DNA of 10,138 bases from RUG14300 sp964619685. GTDB taxonomy: Bacteria > Bacillota > Clostridia > Christensenellales > CAG-1252. The position numbers and the translations under genes are program-made. This document shows, piece by piece, positions 1 to 6,372 of this stretch (positions are counted from its first letter, which is position 1; the number at the start of each line of letters is the position of its first letter). The DNA is taken from assembly GCA_964619685.1 (NCBI GenBank), contig CAZUET010000065.1, forward strand, positions 1-10,138, written 5' to 3'. The notes under the pieces were generated by a model. The model did no database searches, was not told where the DNA came from, and saw nothing but the letters and a program-made list of their open reading frames with translations.

Positions 1-1854
1 ACTACATATAGTGCCTTCATATGGAAATTGACTTACAACCGTTCCTTCTCCCTCTACTTCCATATATATACCATTCTTTGAGCATAACAGTTTTGCTTGC
101 TCGTAGGTCAACCCTAAAAAATCGGGCATTGATATTTCTATGCTATCTGTTTTTTCATACTCCATCGGAGTTTTTTCATAATTGAATATTCCTTCAAATA
201 TTTCTCCGACTAACGGTGCTGCGACCTGTGAACCGTAATACAAATAGCCCGATGGTTCATCAACATATAAATATATCACATATTTTGGATCATTATATGT
301 AGAATAACCAATAAATGAGGATATATATTTCCCTCTATCGATGGTACCATCCTTATATTTTTGTGCAGTACCTGTTTTACCACCTATTCCATATCCGTCA
401 ACTCCTGCAAGTCTTCCACTTCCGTTATCGACAACACCTAACAGCAATCGTCTAACAATCTCGCTTGTGTCTTCACTGACTAATCGATGACCTTCGTCAG
501 AATTTTTATGATAAACTAAAGCTCCGCTCGAATTAGTTGTTTTTTCGAGCAGATATGGTTTTTTATATACACCTCCACCTACTATTCCACTTACTGCCGA
601 TACTAATGCTATCGGTGTAACAGCAATCGCCTGACCGAATCCCATTCTTGCAAGGTCAACATTTTTCACCGATGATAACGGTATCAATAATCCGCTACTT
701 TCCCCTGAAAAATCTATCCCAGTTTTTACTGTTAGATTAAACTTTTCATAGTATTTATACATTTTCTCTGCCCCTACTCTTAATGCAAGGTCCATAAATA
801 CACAATTACAACTATTTTCGACCCCTTCGGCAAAAGTTTGACTTCCGTGCCCTCTTGATTTCCAACACTTAATTTTTTTACCATCTACAATTCTTGAACC
901 GGCACAGTAGAATCTTTCGTTTTCGGTTACAAGTCCTTCCTCTAAGGCTGCTGCTATTGTAATTATTTTAAAAACGGATCCTGTTTCAAATACATCACTT
1001 ATCGCACTAAGCTTTGACATTTTAAATAAACTTTCGGTATCCGATCTATCAATATTATTAAGATCAAATGAAGGCTTTTGTGCTATAGCTGTAATTCCAC
1101 CCGTTTGAATGTTCATAACTAAACATGAGACAGATTTAGGAGTATACTTAGTATATGCCTTATATAATACACCCTCAACTATCGATTGGATAGTTCTATC
1201 AATTGTTATGGATAGATTAAAGCCGTCTATAGACGGAAGATAGTATATATTATCAGTTAATTCTCTGCCAACTATATCTGTTTCGGTTAATTGTTCACCG
1301 TCAACACCTATCAAATAATCGTTATAATAAAGCTCAAGTCCACTTTGTCCAATCGTATCTATATTACAAAAGCCGAGCAAGGATGAAGCAAAATCTCCAT
1401 ATGGATAATATCTTTCAATATCCTTTGAAAAATAAACTCCGCTTACTCCACTATCAATAATATAACTCATACGTTCTTTTGTTAGCTTTTTGCATAGAGT
1501 TATTTCGGATTGCCCTTTTATATTTAGCTTTTTTAGTATTTTTTCATAAGATATACCTGTCGCCTCAGAAACTATTTCAGCTAATTTATCTTTATCCGTC
1601 ACATTAACAGGTCTTACATAGAGTGTATAACTTGTACTTGTACCGGCAAGTACCTCTCCGTTTATATCGTAGATATATCCTCTTTCTGCTTTTAGTGGAA
1701 TATCACGAGTCCATTGATCAAGTGCTTTTGCTTGCAGATTACTACTGTCAATTATTTGTATAAAAATAAACTTACTAAAAATTGTGCATAAAAAAAAGAT
1801 TATCACAAGCAAGCTTGTGAATAACCTTTGGGTAAAGATAGTTTTTGATATCAT
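1..1854 (-). CDS. Class B penicillin-binding protein, FtsI/SpoVD type, with PASTA domain (3' end cut by window)
   Basis: This is a septal or spore-cortex D,D-transpeptidase that cross-links peptidoglycan outside the membrane. The frame stays open for 618 codons to the window edge, so the C-terminus is missing; family members are usually about 600-750 residues. A short N-terminal tail leads into one membrane segment (about residues 11-31), then a PBP dimerisation region (about 50-220) and the transpeptidase domain. All three active-site motifs are present: S293-V-F-K296 (SxxK, catalytic Ser293), S348-C-N350 (SxN) and K493-T-G-T496 (KTG). From about residue 571 a PASTA domain begins (MPDFLG...) and is truncated. 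ATG 1854 is preceded by GGAGG five bases upstream and lies one base after the stop of the upstream gene, so the pair is probably translationally coupled. By position in the mraZ-rsmH-ftsL cluster it could be the vegetative FtsI/PBP2B or SpoVD. The family call is secure; the choice between the two is not. Confidence 0.93.
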   Translation of the reverse strand, partial: MISKTIFTQRLFTSLLVIIFFLCTIFSKFIFIQIIDSSNLQAKALDQWTRDIPLKAERGYIYDINGEVLAGTSTSYTLYVRPVNVTDKDKLAEIVSEATGISYEKILKKLNIKGQSEITLCKKLTKERMSYIIDSGVSGVYFSKDIERYYPYGDFASSLLGFCNIDTIGQSGLELYYNDYLIGVDGEQLTETDIVGRELTDNIYYLPSIDGFNLSITIDRTIQSIVEGVLYKAYTKYTPKSVSCLVMNIQTGGITAIAQKPSFDLNNIDRSDTESLFKMSKLSAISDVFETGSVFKIITIAAALEEGLVTENERFYCAGSRIVDGKKIKCWKSRGHGSQTFAEGVENSCNCVFMDLALRVGAEKMYKYYEKFNLTVKTGIDFSGESSGLLIPLSSVKNVDLARMGFGQAIAVTPIALVSAVSGIVGGGVYKKPYLLEKTTNSSGALVYHKNSDEGHRLVSEDTSEIVRRLLLGVVDNGSGRLAGVDGYGIGGKTGTAQKYKDGTIDRGKYISSFIGYSTYNDPKYVIYLYVDEPSGYLYYGSQVAAPLVGEIFEGIFNYEKTPMEYEKTDSIEISMPDFLGLTYEQAKLLCSKNGIYMEVEGEGTVVSQFPYEGTICS

Positions 1855-1855
1855 A

Positions 1856-2464
1856 TTAGCCTCCGACTACGTTACTAACCCAGTCGCACAGCTTATCAAA
1901 CCAATTTGTTTCAGGCTTTTCTGCTTCGGCATACGGTTCAAGCGTTACCGTAATAGGACCTTCTTCGGTCATTATTACATCTAACCCTTGTTCTTGTATA
2001 CTTAAGCTATTACCTGCTGCAATCGCAACCTCACCGCTTACAGGCGGGAATGTTACCGATTCTTGTTCCCATGCCGTTCCAGGTACGGTCAATATCAGCG
2101 TAGTCACTATTGCAATAACCATAACAGCATACATTACGAGAATTGCTGTTTTTCTGCGATCAAACGTTTTTACCGTTCTTTCACGAGGCTTAGCACTTTC
2201 TCTAATTCCAGAGGAGTTAGTGCTCAAACGCCGTACAGCTTGATCTCTCTTATTCTTGTCGGCATATCTTTCCGAATCCTCAAAATCGACCTCGGAAATC
2301 ACCATACCCTCATCATTTTCCAAACAGTCGAATAGATGCTTGCGATACGCAATGCTTAATTCATTGGAAAGATATATGTAATGGTTTTCATTACAATTTA
2401 CGGCTTCGCAATTCGATTCTACGCTATTAATCATTTTTTCATTCTGTGCGTTTAGAGTCATCAT
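1856..2464 (-). CDS. Single-pass membrane protein in the ftsL position of the division operon
   Basis: I do not recognise this 202-residue protein by sequence. It has a long, charged, probably cytoplasmic N-terminus (about 1-105, rich in Glu/Asp early and basic just before the membrane: R-E-R-T-V-K-T-F-D-R-R-K). One hydrophobic segment follows (about 106-127), then an outside tail of about 75 residues that is acidic and Pro/Gly-containing and ends in an aromatic, amphipathic-looking stretch (NWFDKLCDWVSNVVGG). The basic-in topology and its place between rsmH and the class B PBP are what FtsL would have. However, FtsL is normally shorter and has a heptad-repeat coiled coil directly after the membrane segment, which I do not see here. 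The first of two adjacent ATGs is preceded by GGAGAG eight bases upstream. It starts 29 nt after rsmH and ends one base before the PBP start. Best inference: a divergent FtsL-type divisome subunit, or an unrelated protein that has taken that slot. Confidence 0.75.
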   Translation of the reverse strand: MMTLNAQNEKMINSVESNCEAVNCNENHYIYLSNELSIAYRKHLFDCLENDEGMVISEVDFEDSERYADKNKRDQAVRRLSTNSSGIRESAKPRERTVKTFDRRKTAILVMYAVMVIAIVTTLILTVPGTAWEQESVTFPPVSGEVAIAAGNSLSIQEQGLDVIMTEEGPITVTLEPYAEAEKPETNWFDKLCDWVSNVVGG

Positions 2465-2493
2465 AGTCTATTCTCTCCGTTCGTTTTTTAGAA

Positions 2494-3414
2494 CTACACC
2501 TTTTTCTCGGCAATTCTTAGTTTGGCACATTCTGATCTTGAATTGACCCTCAATTCATCCTCAGTTGCAGTTATGGGTTTTTTTGTTATTATTTTAACCG
2601 TACTGACCTTTCCACAGGTGCAGATAGGCATTTTTGGAGGACATATGCAGTCAAGCTCATGATATTTTAGTCTTTGCTTAACTATTCGATCCTCTAATGA
2701 GTGGAAAGTTATTATACATAACCGACCGCCCTTTTTTAGTTTTGAAACGGCATCGTCAACAGCTTCGCTTAGTCCGTTCAATTCTCCGTTCACATATATT
2801 CTTAAAGCCTGAAATACTCGCATATAAGGATTTGAACCTGAATATCTCGCTTTTACCGGAATGGCATTCCAAATTATTTCGGTTAAATCCTTAGTTGTTT
2901 CTATTGGCTTTTCAATTCGCTTTTTACATATTGCATTGGCAATTTGTCTTGAAAACTTGTCCTCTCCGTATTCAAAGAATATTTTGGACAACTCCTGCTC
3001 CGATAATGTATTAACAACATCTTTTGCAGTCAAGGTATCATTTTGACACATTCGCATATCCAGTTCGCCTTCAAGTCGATAACTAAATCCACGCTCGGCA
3101 GTATCTAATTGATAGGAGCTTACACCTAAGTCCATAAGTATTCCGTCAAGCTTAGGCAATTCTTTTATTGCATCCTTGAAATCTGAATTGATAAATGAAC
3201 AATTATCAAATTCTTTCAATCTTTCCCTGGCTGCTTTTAATGCGTCTTGGTCTTTATCAACTCCGTATAGGTGTCCGCTTGTAAGTCTTTTTAGTATTTC
3301 TATCGAGTGACCTGCACCGCCTAATGTCAAATCGGCATATTCACCGTCAGGCTTAATTGCTAAACCATCAATAACCTCATTGAGCATTACAGGGATATGT
3401 TTGAATTCGCTCAT
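2494..3414 (-). CDS. rsmH: 16S rRNA (cytosine(1402)-N(4))-methyltransferase RsmH
   Basis: RsmH (formerly MraW) uses S-adenosylmethionine to methylate N4 of C1402 in the 16S rRNA decoding centre, acting on the 30S subunit in the cytoplasm. The 306-residue length is typical. Family signatures run in order: HIPVML (6-11); the SAM-binding loop D28-LTLGGAG-H36-S37; GVD (51-53); DLGVSSYQLD (95-104); RGFSY (109-113); LDMRM (118-122); RIYVNGEL (205-212); GGRLCIITFHSLEDRIVK (229-246). A Cys-rich CxCPP...CxCG stretch (256-268) is also normal for this family. The start overlaps the mraZ stop in an ATGA (4 nt), so translation is probably coupled to mraZ. The gene is part of the mraZ-led operon and nothing in it looks broken. 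Confidence 0.98.
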   Translation of the reverse strand: MSEFKHIPVMLNEVIDGLAIKPDGEYADLTLGGAGHSIEILKRLTSGHLYGVDKDQDALKAARERLKEFDNCSFINSDFKDAIKELPKLDGILMDLGVSSYQLDTAERGFSYRLEGELDMRMCQNDTLTAKDVVNTLSEQELSKIFFEYGEDKFSRQIANAICKKRIEKPIETTKDLTEIIWNAIPVKARYSGSNPYMRVFQALRIYVNGELNGLSEAVDDAVSKLKKGGRLCIITFHSLEDRIVKQRLKYHELDCICPPKMPICTCGKVSTVKIITKKPITATEDELRVNSRSECAKLRIAEKKV

Positions 3415-3881
3415 TTGACTTCATCCTCTTTTTGCTCTTCTTTCTTAGGAAGTATACGAGAGAATGCAATTCCTGTATCATATCTATGTTCATACATTTT
3501 TTGTGACCATATTTCAAGAACGGTATTGTTACCGACAAGAAGTATTTTTTCGTCATCGTCTAATCCGGCATACTTTATAAGATTTTTAGGAATCCTATAA
3601 CGCTTTTGATTATCGCTGGTAAAGGGTGCGACATCCGAGAAGAAATCTCTATAATAGGAAACAAGATTCATTACATCTTTATCTGCTGATCTAATTTCCG
3701 AGTATTCCTTAGCAAGCTGAGCTTTTTCGGTCAAAGCTTCCTCAGAATAAACAGCAAGATATGAACCCATGCCCTTACCTACATAAAGATTTTCTCCAAG
3801 TATCTCTTTTGCTACTTGGGGTATACGAGTTCTGCCCTTTTCATCAAGGAAATATTCGTATGTACCGGTTAAAATCTTCAT
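3411..3881 (-). CDS. mraZ: Transcriptional regulator MraZ
   Basis: MraZ is a DNA-binding protein of the SpoVT/AbrB-like swapped-hairpin fold that autoregulates the division/cell-wall cluster it heads. It has two AbrB-like repeats, each with the family DNA-contact motif: D13-EKGRTRI-P21 and D90-NQKRYRI-P98. In the second the usual Gly before Arg is Lys93, a mild departure, while Arg17 and Arg94 are both kept. The C-terminus is a charged Lys/Glu tail. I chose ATG 3881 (156 residues) over an in-frame ATG at 3938. The protein then starts as MraZ normally does (MKILTGTYEYFLDEKGR), has AGGAGA seven bases upstream, and leaves a promoter in the right place; the longer version would begin upstream of the promoter -10. 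The stop overlaps the rsmH start by 4 nt. Confidence 0.96.
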   Translation of the reverse strand: MKILTGTYEYFLDEKGRTRIPQVAKEILGENLYVGKGMGSYLAVYSEEALTEKAQLAKEYSEIRSADKDVMNLVSYYRDFFSDVAPFTSDNQKRYRIPKNLIKYAGLDDDEKILLVGNNTVLEIWSQKMYEHRYDTGIAFSRILPKKEEQKEDEVK

Positions 3882-3902
3882 ATAGTATTCTCCTATGCTA
3901 AG

Positions 3903-3931
3903 ATTATACCACGCTAATCCACAAAAGTCCA
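3903..3931 (-). promoter_or_regulatory. Promoter of the mraZ operon (sigma-A, extended -10)
   Basis: On the minus strand there is TGGACT (3931-3926, 4/6 match to TTGACA), a 17-bp spacer, then TATAAT (3908-3903) preceded by TG in the extended -10 position. Transcription would begin near 3896, giving a leader of about 15 nt that still contains the AGGAGA ribosome-binding site (about 3894-3889). Sequence match only. Confidence 0.8.
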
Positions 3932-3942
3932 CATCCATCCCT
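3908..3942 (-). promoter_or_regulatory. Probable MraZ operator: tandem GTGGA pentamers at 10-nt spacing
   Basis: Reading the minus strand, GTGGA (3932-3928), GTGGA (3922-3918) and GTGGT (3912-3908) recur with exactly 5-nt spacers. A weaker AGGGA (3942-3938) continues the same 10-nt phase. MraZ proteins are known to bind tandem TGGG- or GTGG-type pentamers spaced one helical turn apart just upstream of mraZ. The array covers the -35 and spacer and its last copy touches the -10, so bound MraZ should repress its own operon. Confidence 0.8.
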
Positions 3943-4131
3943 AAAAAAATTTAAAAAAATCGTCCATTTTTTGATTAATTTTTCTTAATAATTCAATTAA
4001 GTAATATATAGTGCATTTTTCTGTACGTTTTGTATTTTTTAGTAGATTATGTACAGTAAGTAGTTAGTTAAAAAGTTATATATTTACTGCATTTTTAAGG
4101 AGATGAAAGGGGTTACACGGTGGACGAATGA

Positions 4132-4150
4132 ATTTTTCATCATGAAAAAT
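4132..4150. repeat. Perfect 19-bp palindrome (ATTTTTCAT-C-ATGAAAAAT)
   Basis: Two 9-base arms are exact reverse complements around a single central C. The one-base centre makes an RNA hairpin unlikely, so if functional it would be a binding site for a dimeric DNA-binding protein. It is A/T-rich, so chance formation is possible in this composition. Confidence 0.5.
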
Positions 4151-4212
4151 GCCATTAATTTTCATTTTTTTCGCTTACGAATTGACAAGAAAAAATGGTA
4201 TTATTAAAAAGT

Positions 4213-4227
4213 GTGGTTATCAGTGGA
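4213..4227 (+). promoter_or_regulatory. Possible second MraZ-type box pair
   Basis: GTGGT (4213-4217) and GTGGA (4223-4227) stand 10 nt apart on the plus strand, the same pentamers and spacing as in the mraZ operator but in the opposite orientation. A lone GTGGA lies at 4120-4124. The pair ends 34 nt upstream of the -35 of the metallophosphoesterase promoter. Two copies are weaker evidence than the three at mraZ, so this is tentative. Confidence 0.35.
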
Positions 4228-4260
4228 CGAAAAAACACGTTTGAATGTTGTAAGAATAAG

Positions 4261-4289
4261 TTGAAAAATATGATCAAATACTTTATAAT
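4261..4289 (+). promoter_or_regulatory. Sigma-A promoter of the metallophosphoesterase gene
   Basis: TTGAAA (4261-4266) and TATAAT (4284-4289) are separated by the optimal 17 bp, a near-consensus vegetative promoter. The predicted start near 4296 lies only about 12 nt before the ATG, so the AGAGGA ribosome-binding site would sit at the very 5' end of the transcript. Confidence 0.8.
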
Positions 4290-4307
4290 ATAAAAGAGGA
4301 AAATAAA

Positions 4308-5000
4308 ATGATATATGCTATTTCAGATCTACATATTTCATTAAAGGGTGATAAGCCAATGGATATATTCGGCTCATCCTGGAGCGGTTATCTGGACAAG
4401 GTCCGTGAAGATTGGTTAAAAAAGGTATCGAATGATGATATCGTCCTTTTGTGTGGCGACTTGAGTTGGGCTACCGATCTTGACGGTGCTCTTTATGATA
4501 TGTCATTTTTCTTTGAGCTTCCCGGTAAAAAAATTATCATTAAGGGTAATCACGAGTATTGGTGGACAAGTTATTCAAAATTAAAGCTTGCCCTACCCGA
4601 TAATGTTTACCCTATTCAAAATAACTCTGTATTAATTGACAATTATATCTTTTGCGGTACTCGAGGATGGGATATACCTATAGAACCCAGCGAACAAAAT
4701 GATATTAATATTTATAACAGAGAACTATTAAGGCTTGAAATGTCAATTAAGGATGCTATGCTCAAAAGACAAGATAATCAACAGATCATCCTACTAACTC
4801 ACTTTCCACCCTACAAAGACGGCTATACTTCTTCTCGATTCACCGATATTATAGAAAAATATCCTATATCAAAAGTTGTATACGGTCATATCCACTCTAC
4901 AAAAAGTCCTCATAAAAAGTATTTCAAGCTAAACAACATAGAGTATTATCTCACATCTTGTGATATTGTAGAAAACACCTTAACACTTATTGCTGAATAA
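4308..5000 (+). CDS. Calcineurin-like metallophosphoesterase
   Basis: This 230-residue cytoplasmic enzyme belongs to the calcineurin-like metallophosphoesterase superfamily, which hydrolyses phosphomono- or phosphodiesters with a di-metal centre. The five metal-binding/catalytic blocks appear in order: D7-L-H9, G50-D51 (GDLSWATD), G80-N-H-E83, H165 in the THFPP stretch, and G193-H-I-H196. No signal peptide or membrane segment is seen. The substrate cannot be read from the sequence; related proteins range from protein phosphatases to nucleotide and lipid phosphoesterases. The start has AGAGGA seven bases upstream. The gene is monocistronic: it has its own strong promoter and is closed by an intrinsic terminator. 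It is divergent from the mraZ operon across a 426-nt ATG-to-ATG gap, which may hold shared control sites. Confidence 0.93.
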   Translation: MIYAISDLHISLKGDKPMDIFGSSWSGYLDKVREDWLKKVSNDDIVLLCGDLSWATDLDGALYDMSFFFELPGKKIIIKGNHEYWWTSYSKLKLALPDNVYPIQNNSVLIDNYIFCGTRGWDIPIEPSEQNDINIYNRELLRLEMSIKDAMLKRQDNQQIILLTHFPPYKDGYTSSRFTDIIEKYPISKVVYGHIHSTKSPHKKYFKLNNIEYYLTSCDIVENTLTLIAE

Positions 5001-5010
5001 CATTTTTTTT

Positions 5011-5035
5011 AAAGCCGTCCTCGGACGGCTTTTTT
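5011..5035 (+). terminator. Intrinsic terminator after the metallophosphoesterase gene
   Basis: The arms AAAGCCGTC and GACGGCTTT form a 9-bp stem with a CTCG loop, followed by a T run. It lies 10 nt after the stop codon and before the next gene's promoter, so the two plus-strand genes are separate units. Confidence 0.9.
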
Positions 5036-5049
5036 ATACTCCAAGACAA

Positions 5050-5079
5050 TTCACCTTTATATAATCATCAGCATATAAT
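5050..5079 (+). promoter_or_regulatory. Promoter of the 210-residue protein gene, sigma-A or sporulation sigma-K like
   Basis: Two readings overlap. As sigma-A: TTCACC (5050-5055), 18 bp, TATAAT (5074-5079). As sigma-K: CACC (5052-5055, fits mACm), 16 bp, then CATATAATT (5072-5080), which matches CATAnnnTA in all but the last base. The sequence cannot decide between them. A consensus AGGAGGA follows at 5094-5100. Confidence 0.55.
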
Positions 5080-5107
5080 TAAGTATGATTATCAGGAGGA
5101 TAAAAAG

Positions 5108-5740
5108 ATGTCTTTTTCAAATAATATCAGACCGGATCGTATGCCCGGACCAATAAACGGAAACCCAATGCAAGGGTTATGCGAAAAGGTATGCATACAA
5201 GCAACAAAGGTTTTTGATGCGTGTATTCGACAAGAAACACTCGCCAATACAAGTGTTTCATTAACTTCGACAATACCTACCGAGGTAACTACTCCATTTA
5301 CTTTCATAAGTGCTACAAGCTCATCTTCAAAGGGCTTAATAAAAAATTTGATAGTTACTCCGCTAACGGATAGCGAACATTGCTCGAGAGTTCAGCTTGA
5401 TGTCGATATACCTTTAAGCGTTTTATTTACTGATGCTAATAAAACAACTGCAACGGGAAACGCTACGATCACCATTCCAAAGGATATAATTTTACATATT
5501 CCCGAAGCTTCGGTCATTCCTTATAGATTGGAAGCAGTGGTTAATGCGGTAAGTACCGTAGGTACATATGTATCGGATGCAACATTTAATTTAACGATTT
5601 GCGTTACAGTAATAATCAAGGTCGTAACAGATGTCGAGTTACTAGTTCCTTCATACGGCTACTGCTTTATTCCACCCTGCCAAGAATTTCAAAACGAGGT
5701 TTGCGACGGATTTTTCGATCTACCGCTATTCCCACAATAA
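5108..5740 (+). CDS. Cysteine-containing protein of unknown function, possibly spore-associated
   Basis: The 210-residue protein has no signal peptide or clear membrane segment. Eight cysteines sit at 25, 29, 39, 92, 165, 186, 191 and 199, clustered at both ends. An N-terminal motif C25-x3-C29...K34-V-F-D-x-C39 is followed by a Ser/Thr-rich linker (44-75). A long region of alternating hydrophobic/polar residues (about 78-182) looks all-beta, with proline-led strands such as VDIPLSVLF, ITIPKDIILHIP and TICVTVIIKVV. The tail is Cys/Pro/aromatic-rich (FIPPC...VC...FFDLPLFPQ). From memory, the KV(Y/F)DxC start plus a beta-rich body resembles uncharacterised clostridial proteins related to spore-coat or SPOCS/DUF3794-type proteins; this is a resemblance, not an identification. 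The start is well supported: AGGAGGA seven bases upstream. The gene stands alone between two terminators and converges on ysxC. The coding evidence is strong; the function is open. Confidence 0.85.
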   Translation: MSFSNNIRPDRMPGPINGNPMQGLCEKVCIQATKVFDACIRQETLANTSVSLTSTIPTEVTTPFTFISATSSSSKGLIKNLIVTPLTDSEHCSRVQLDVDIPLSVLFTDANKTTATGNATITIPKDIILHIPEASVIPYRLEAVVNAVSTVGTYVSDATFNLTICVTVIIKVVTDVELLVPSYGYCFIPPCQEFQNEVCDGFFDLPLFPQ

Positions 5741-5770
5741 AAAAAGTTCCGTTTAACGGAGCTTTTTTTA
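5741..5770. terminator. Bidirectional intrinsic terminator between convergent genes
   Basis: A stem of 12 pairs (AAAAAGTTCCGT against ACGGAGCTTTTT, one G-T wobble) has a 3-base loop TTA. A T run follows on the plus strand (5763-5769), and a T run is also present on the minus strand after the stem. It directly follows the plus-strand stop at 5740 and the ysxC stop at 5776, and so serves both. Confidence 0.9.
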
Positions 5771-5775
5771 ATTAA

Positions 5776-6372
5776 TTATTCAAATTTATTATCGGTATGT
5801 AGTATTTGATCTATTCTTTCGAATACTACATCCTTACCTTTTTTATCAAGACAGCTGACAGCTATGATATTTCCTACAGCAACCTTTAGACCGGCGGCTA
5901 ACAATTTTAGATAATGCGGTATTTTACTCTTAGCGACCTTATCACTCTTGTTTGCTATTATAGTAAACGGTATATTATAGTGATAACAGTAATTAATCAT
6001 CTGAATATCCTTTGGTGAATCAGGAATACGAATATCGGTAATAATAAATACATGTTTTAGTGTTTCACTATTTTGGAAGTAGCCCTCGATAATCTCACCC
6101 CAGCCTTCCTTTTCTTCCTTAGAAACCTTGGCAAATCCGTATCCGGGTAAATCCACAATGAAAAATTCGCCTGAATTTACTTCAAAATAATTAATAAGTC
6201 TTGTTCTACCCGGTGTAGAAGATGTTCTTGCCAGTTTACCGTTACCGCAAATGTAGTTAATAAAAGAGCTTTTGCCGACATTACTTCTACCGACAACAGC
6301 AATTTCAGGTGCTTGATTTAGTAATGCACCCTTATTCACAGATGTTTTAAACACTACATTATTTATTTTCAT
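5776..6372 (-). CDS. ysxC: Ribosome biogenesis GTP-binding protein YsxC/EngB
   Basis: This TRAFAC-class GTPase is needed for late assembly of the 50S ribosomal subunit. Counting from ATG 6372 (198 residues, normal for the family), the G motifs are: G1 GRSNVGKSS (28-36); G2 Thr within the SSTPGRT stretch; G3 DLPGYG (74-79), typical of EngB; G4 NKSDK (141-145), the TKxDK form with Asn; G5 SCLDKKG (173-179). An in-frame TTG at 6375 would add one residue. I prefer the ATG, since AAGGTGAT (6388-6381) serves either. The start lies inside the 3' end of lon (14-nt overlap) and uses a Shine-Dalgarno within lon codons, so it is likely coupled to lon translation. The clpX-lon-ysxC neighbourhood is conserved in Firmicutes. 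It ends at a shared bidirectional terminator. Confidence 0.97.
   Translation of the reverse strand: MKINNVVFKTSVNKGALLNQAPEIAVVGRSNVGKSSFINYICGNGKLARTSSTPGRTRLINYFEVNSGEFFIVDLPGYGFAKVSKEEKEGWGEIIEGYFQNSETLKHVFIITDIRIPDSPKDIQMINYCYHYNIPFTIIANKSDKVAKSKIPHYLKLLAAGLKVAVGNIIAVSCLDKKGKDVVFERIDQILHTDNKFE

Larger units (their letters stand above)
3943..4260. other. AT-rich divergent intergenic region without a supported gene
   Basis: About 320 bases separate the mraZ operator from the promoter of the plus-strand metallophosphoesterase gene. They contain many A/T runs, a 19-bp palindrome (4132-4150), a GTGG pair (4213-4227), and three copies of TGGACGA (minus strand 3966-3960; plus strand 4121-4127 and 4224-4230). 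A TTGACA at 4182-4187 has no good -10 partner: TATTAT follows after only 11 bases, and TAAAAA after 17. No convincing ORF or structured RNA is visible. Confidence 0.6.

Noticed and set aside
3908..3932. DnaA boxes (TGTGGATTA is 8/9 to TGTGGATAA)
   Set aside because: The strict 10-nt phasing of GTGGA/GTGGT over the mraZ promoter fits MraZ sites better, and there is no dnaA/dnaN or replication-origin context.
3882..3938. 19-residue N-terminal extension of MraZ from ATG 3938
   Set aside because: It would start upstream of the promoter -10, has no homologous counterpart in MraZ, and the ATG at 3881 has a good ribosome-binding site.
4021..4056. CTGTAC ... GTACAG inverted repeat
   Set aside because: The arms are only 6 bp with 24 bp between them, with no extension and no adjoining element; expected by chance in a region this size.
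4103..4207. Small plus-strand ORF of 34 codons beginning MKGVTRWTNEFF after AAGGAG
   Set aside because: The AAGGAG abuts the ATG with no spacing, there is no clear promoter, the composition follows the AT-rich background, and the ORF runs across the palindrome. No recognisable protein.
4182..4210. Second plus-strand promoter starting from a perfect TTGACA
   Set aside because: The best -10 (TATTAT) is only 11 bp away and the hexamer at 17 bp (TAAAAA) is poor; the promoter at 4261-4289 is far better placed.
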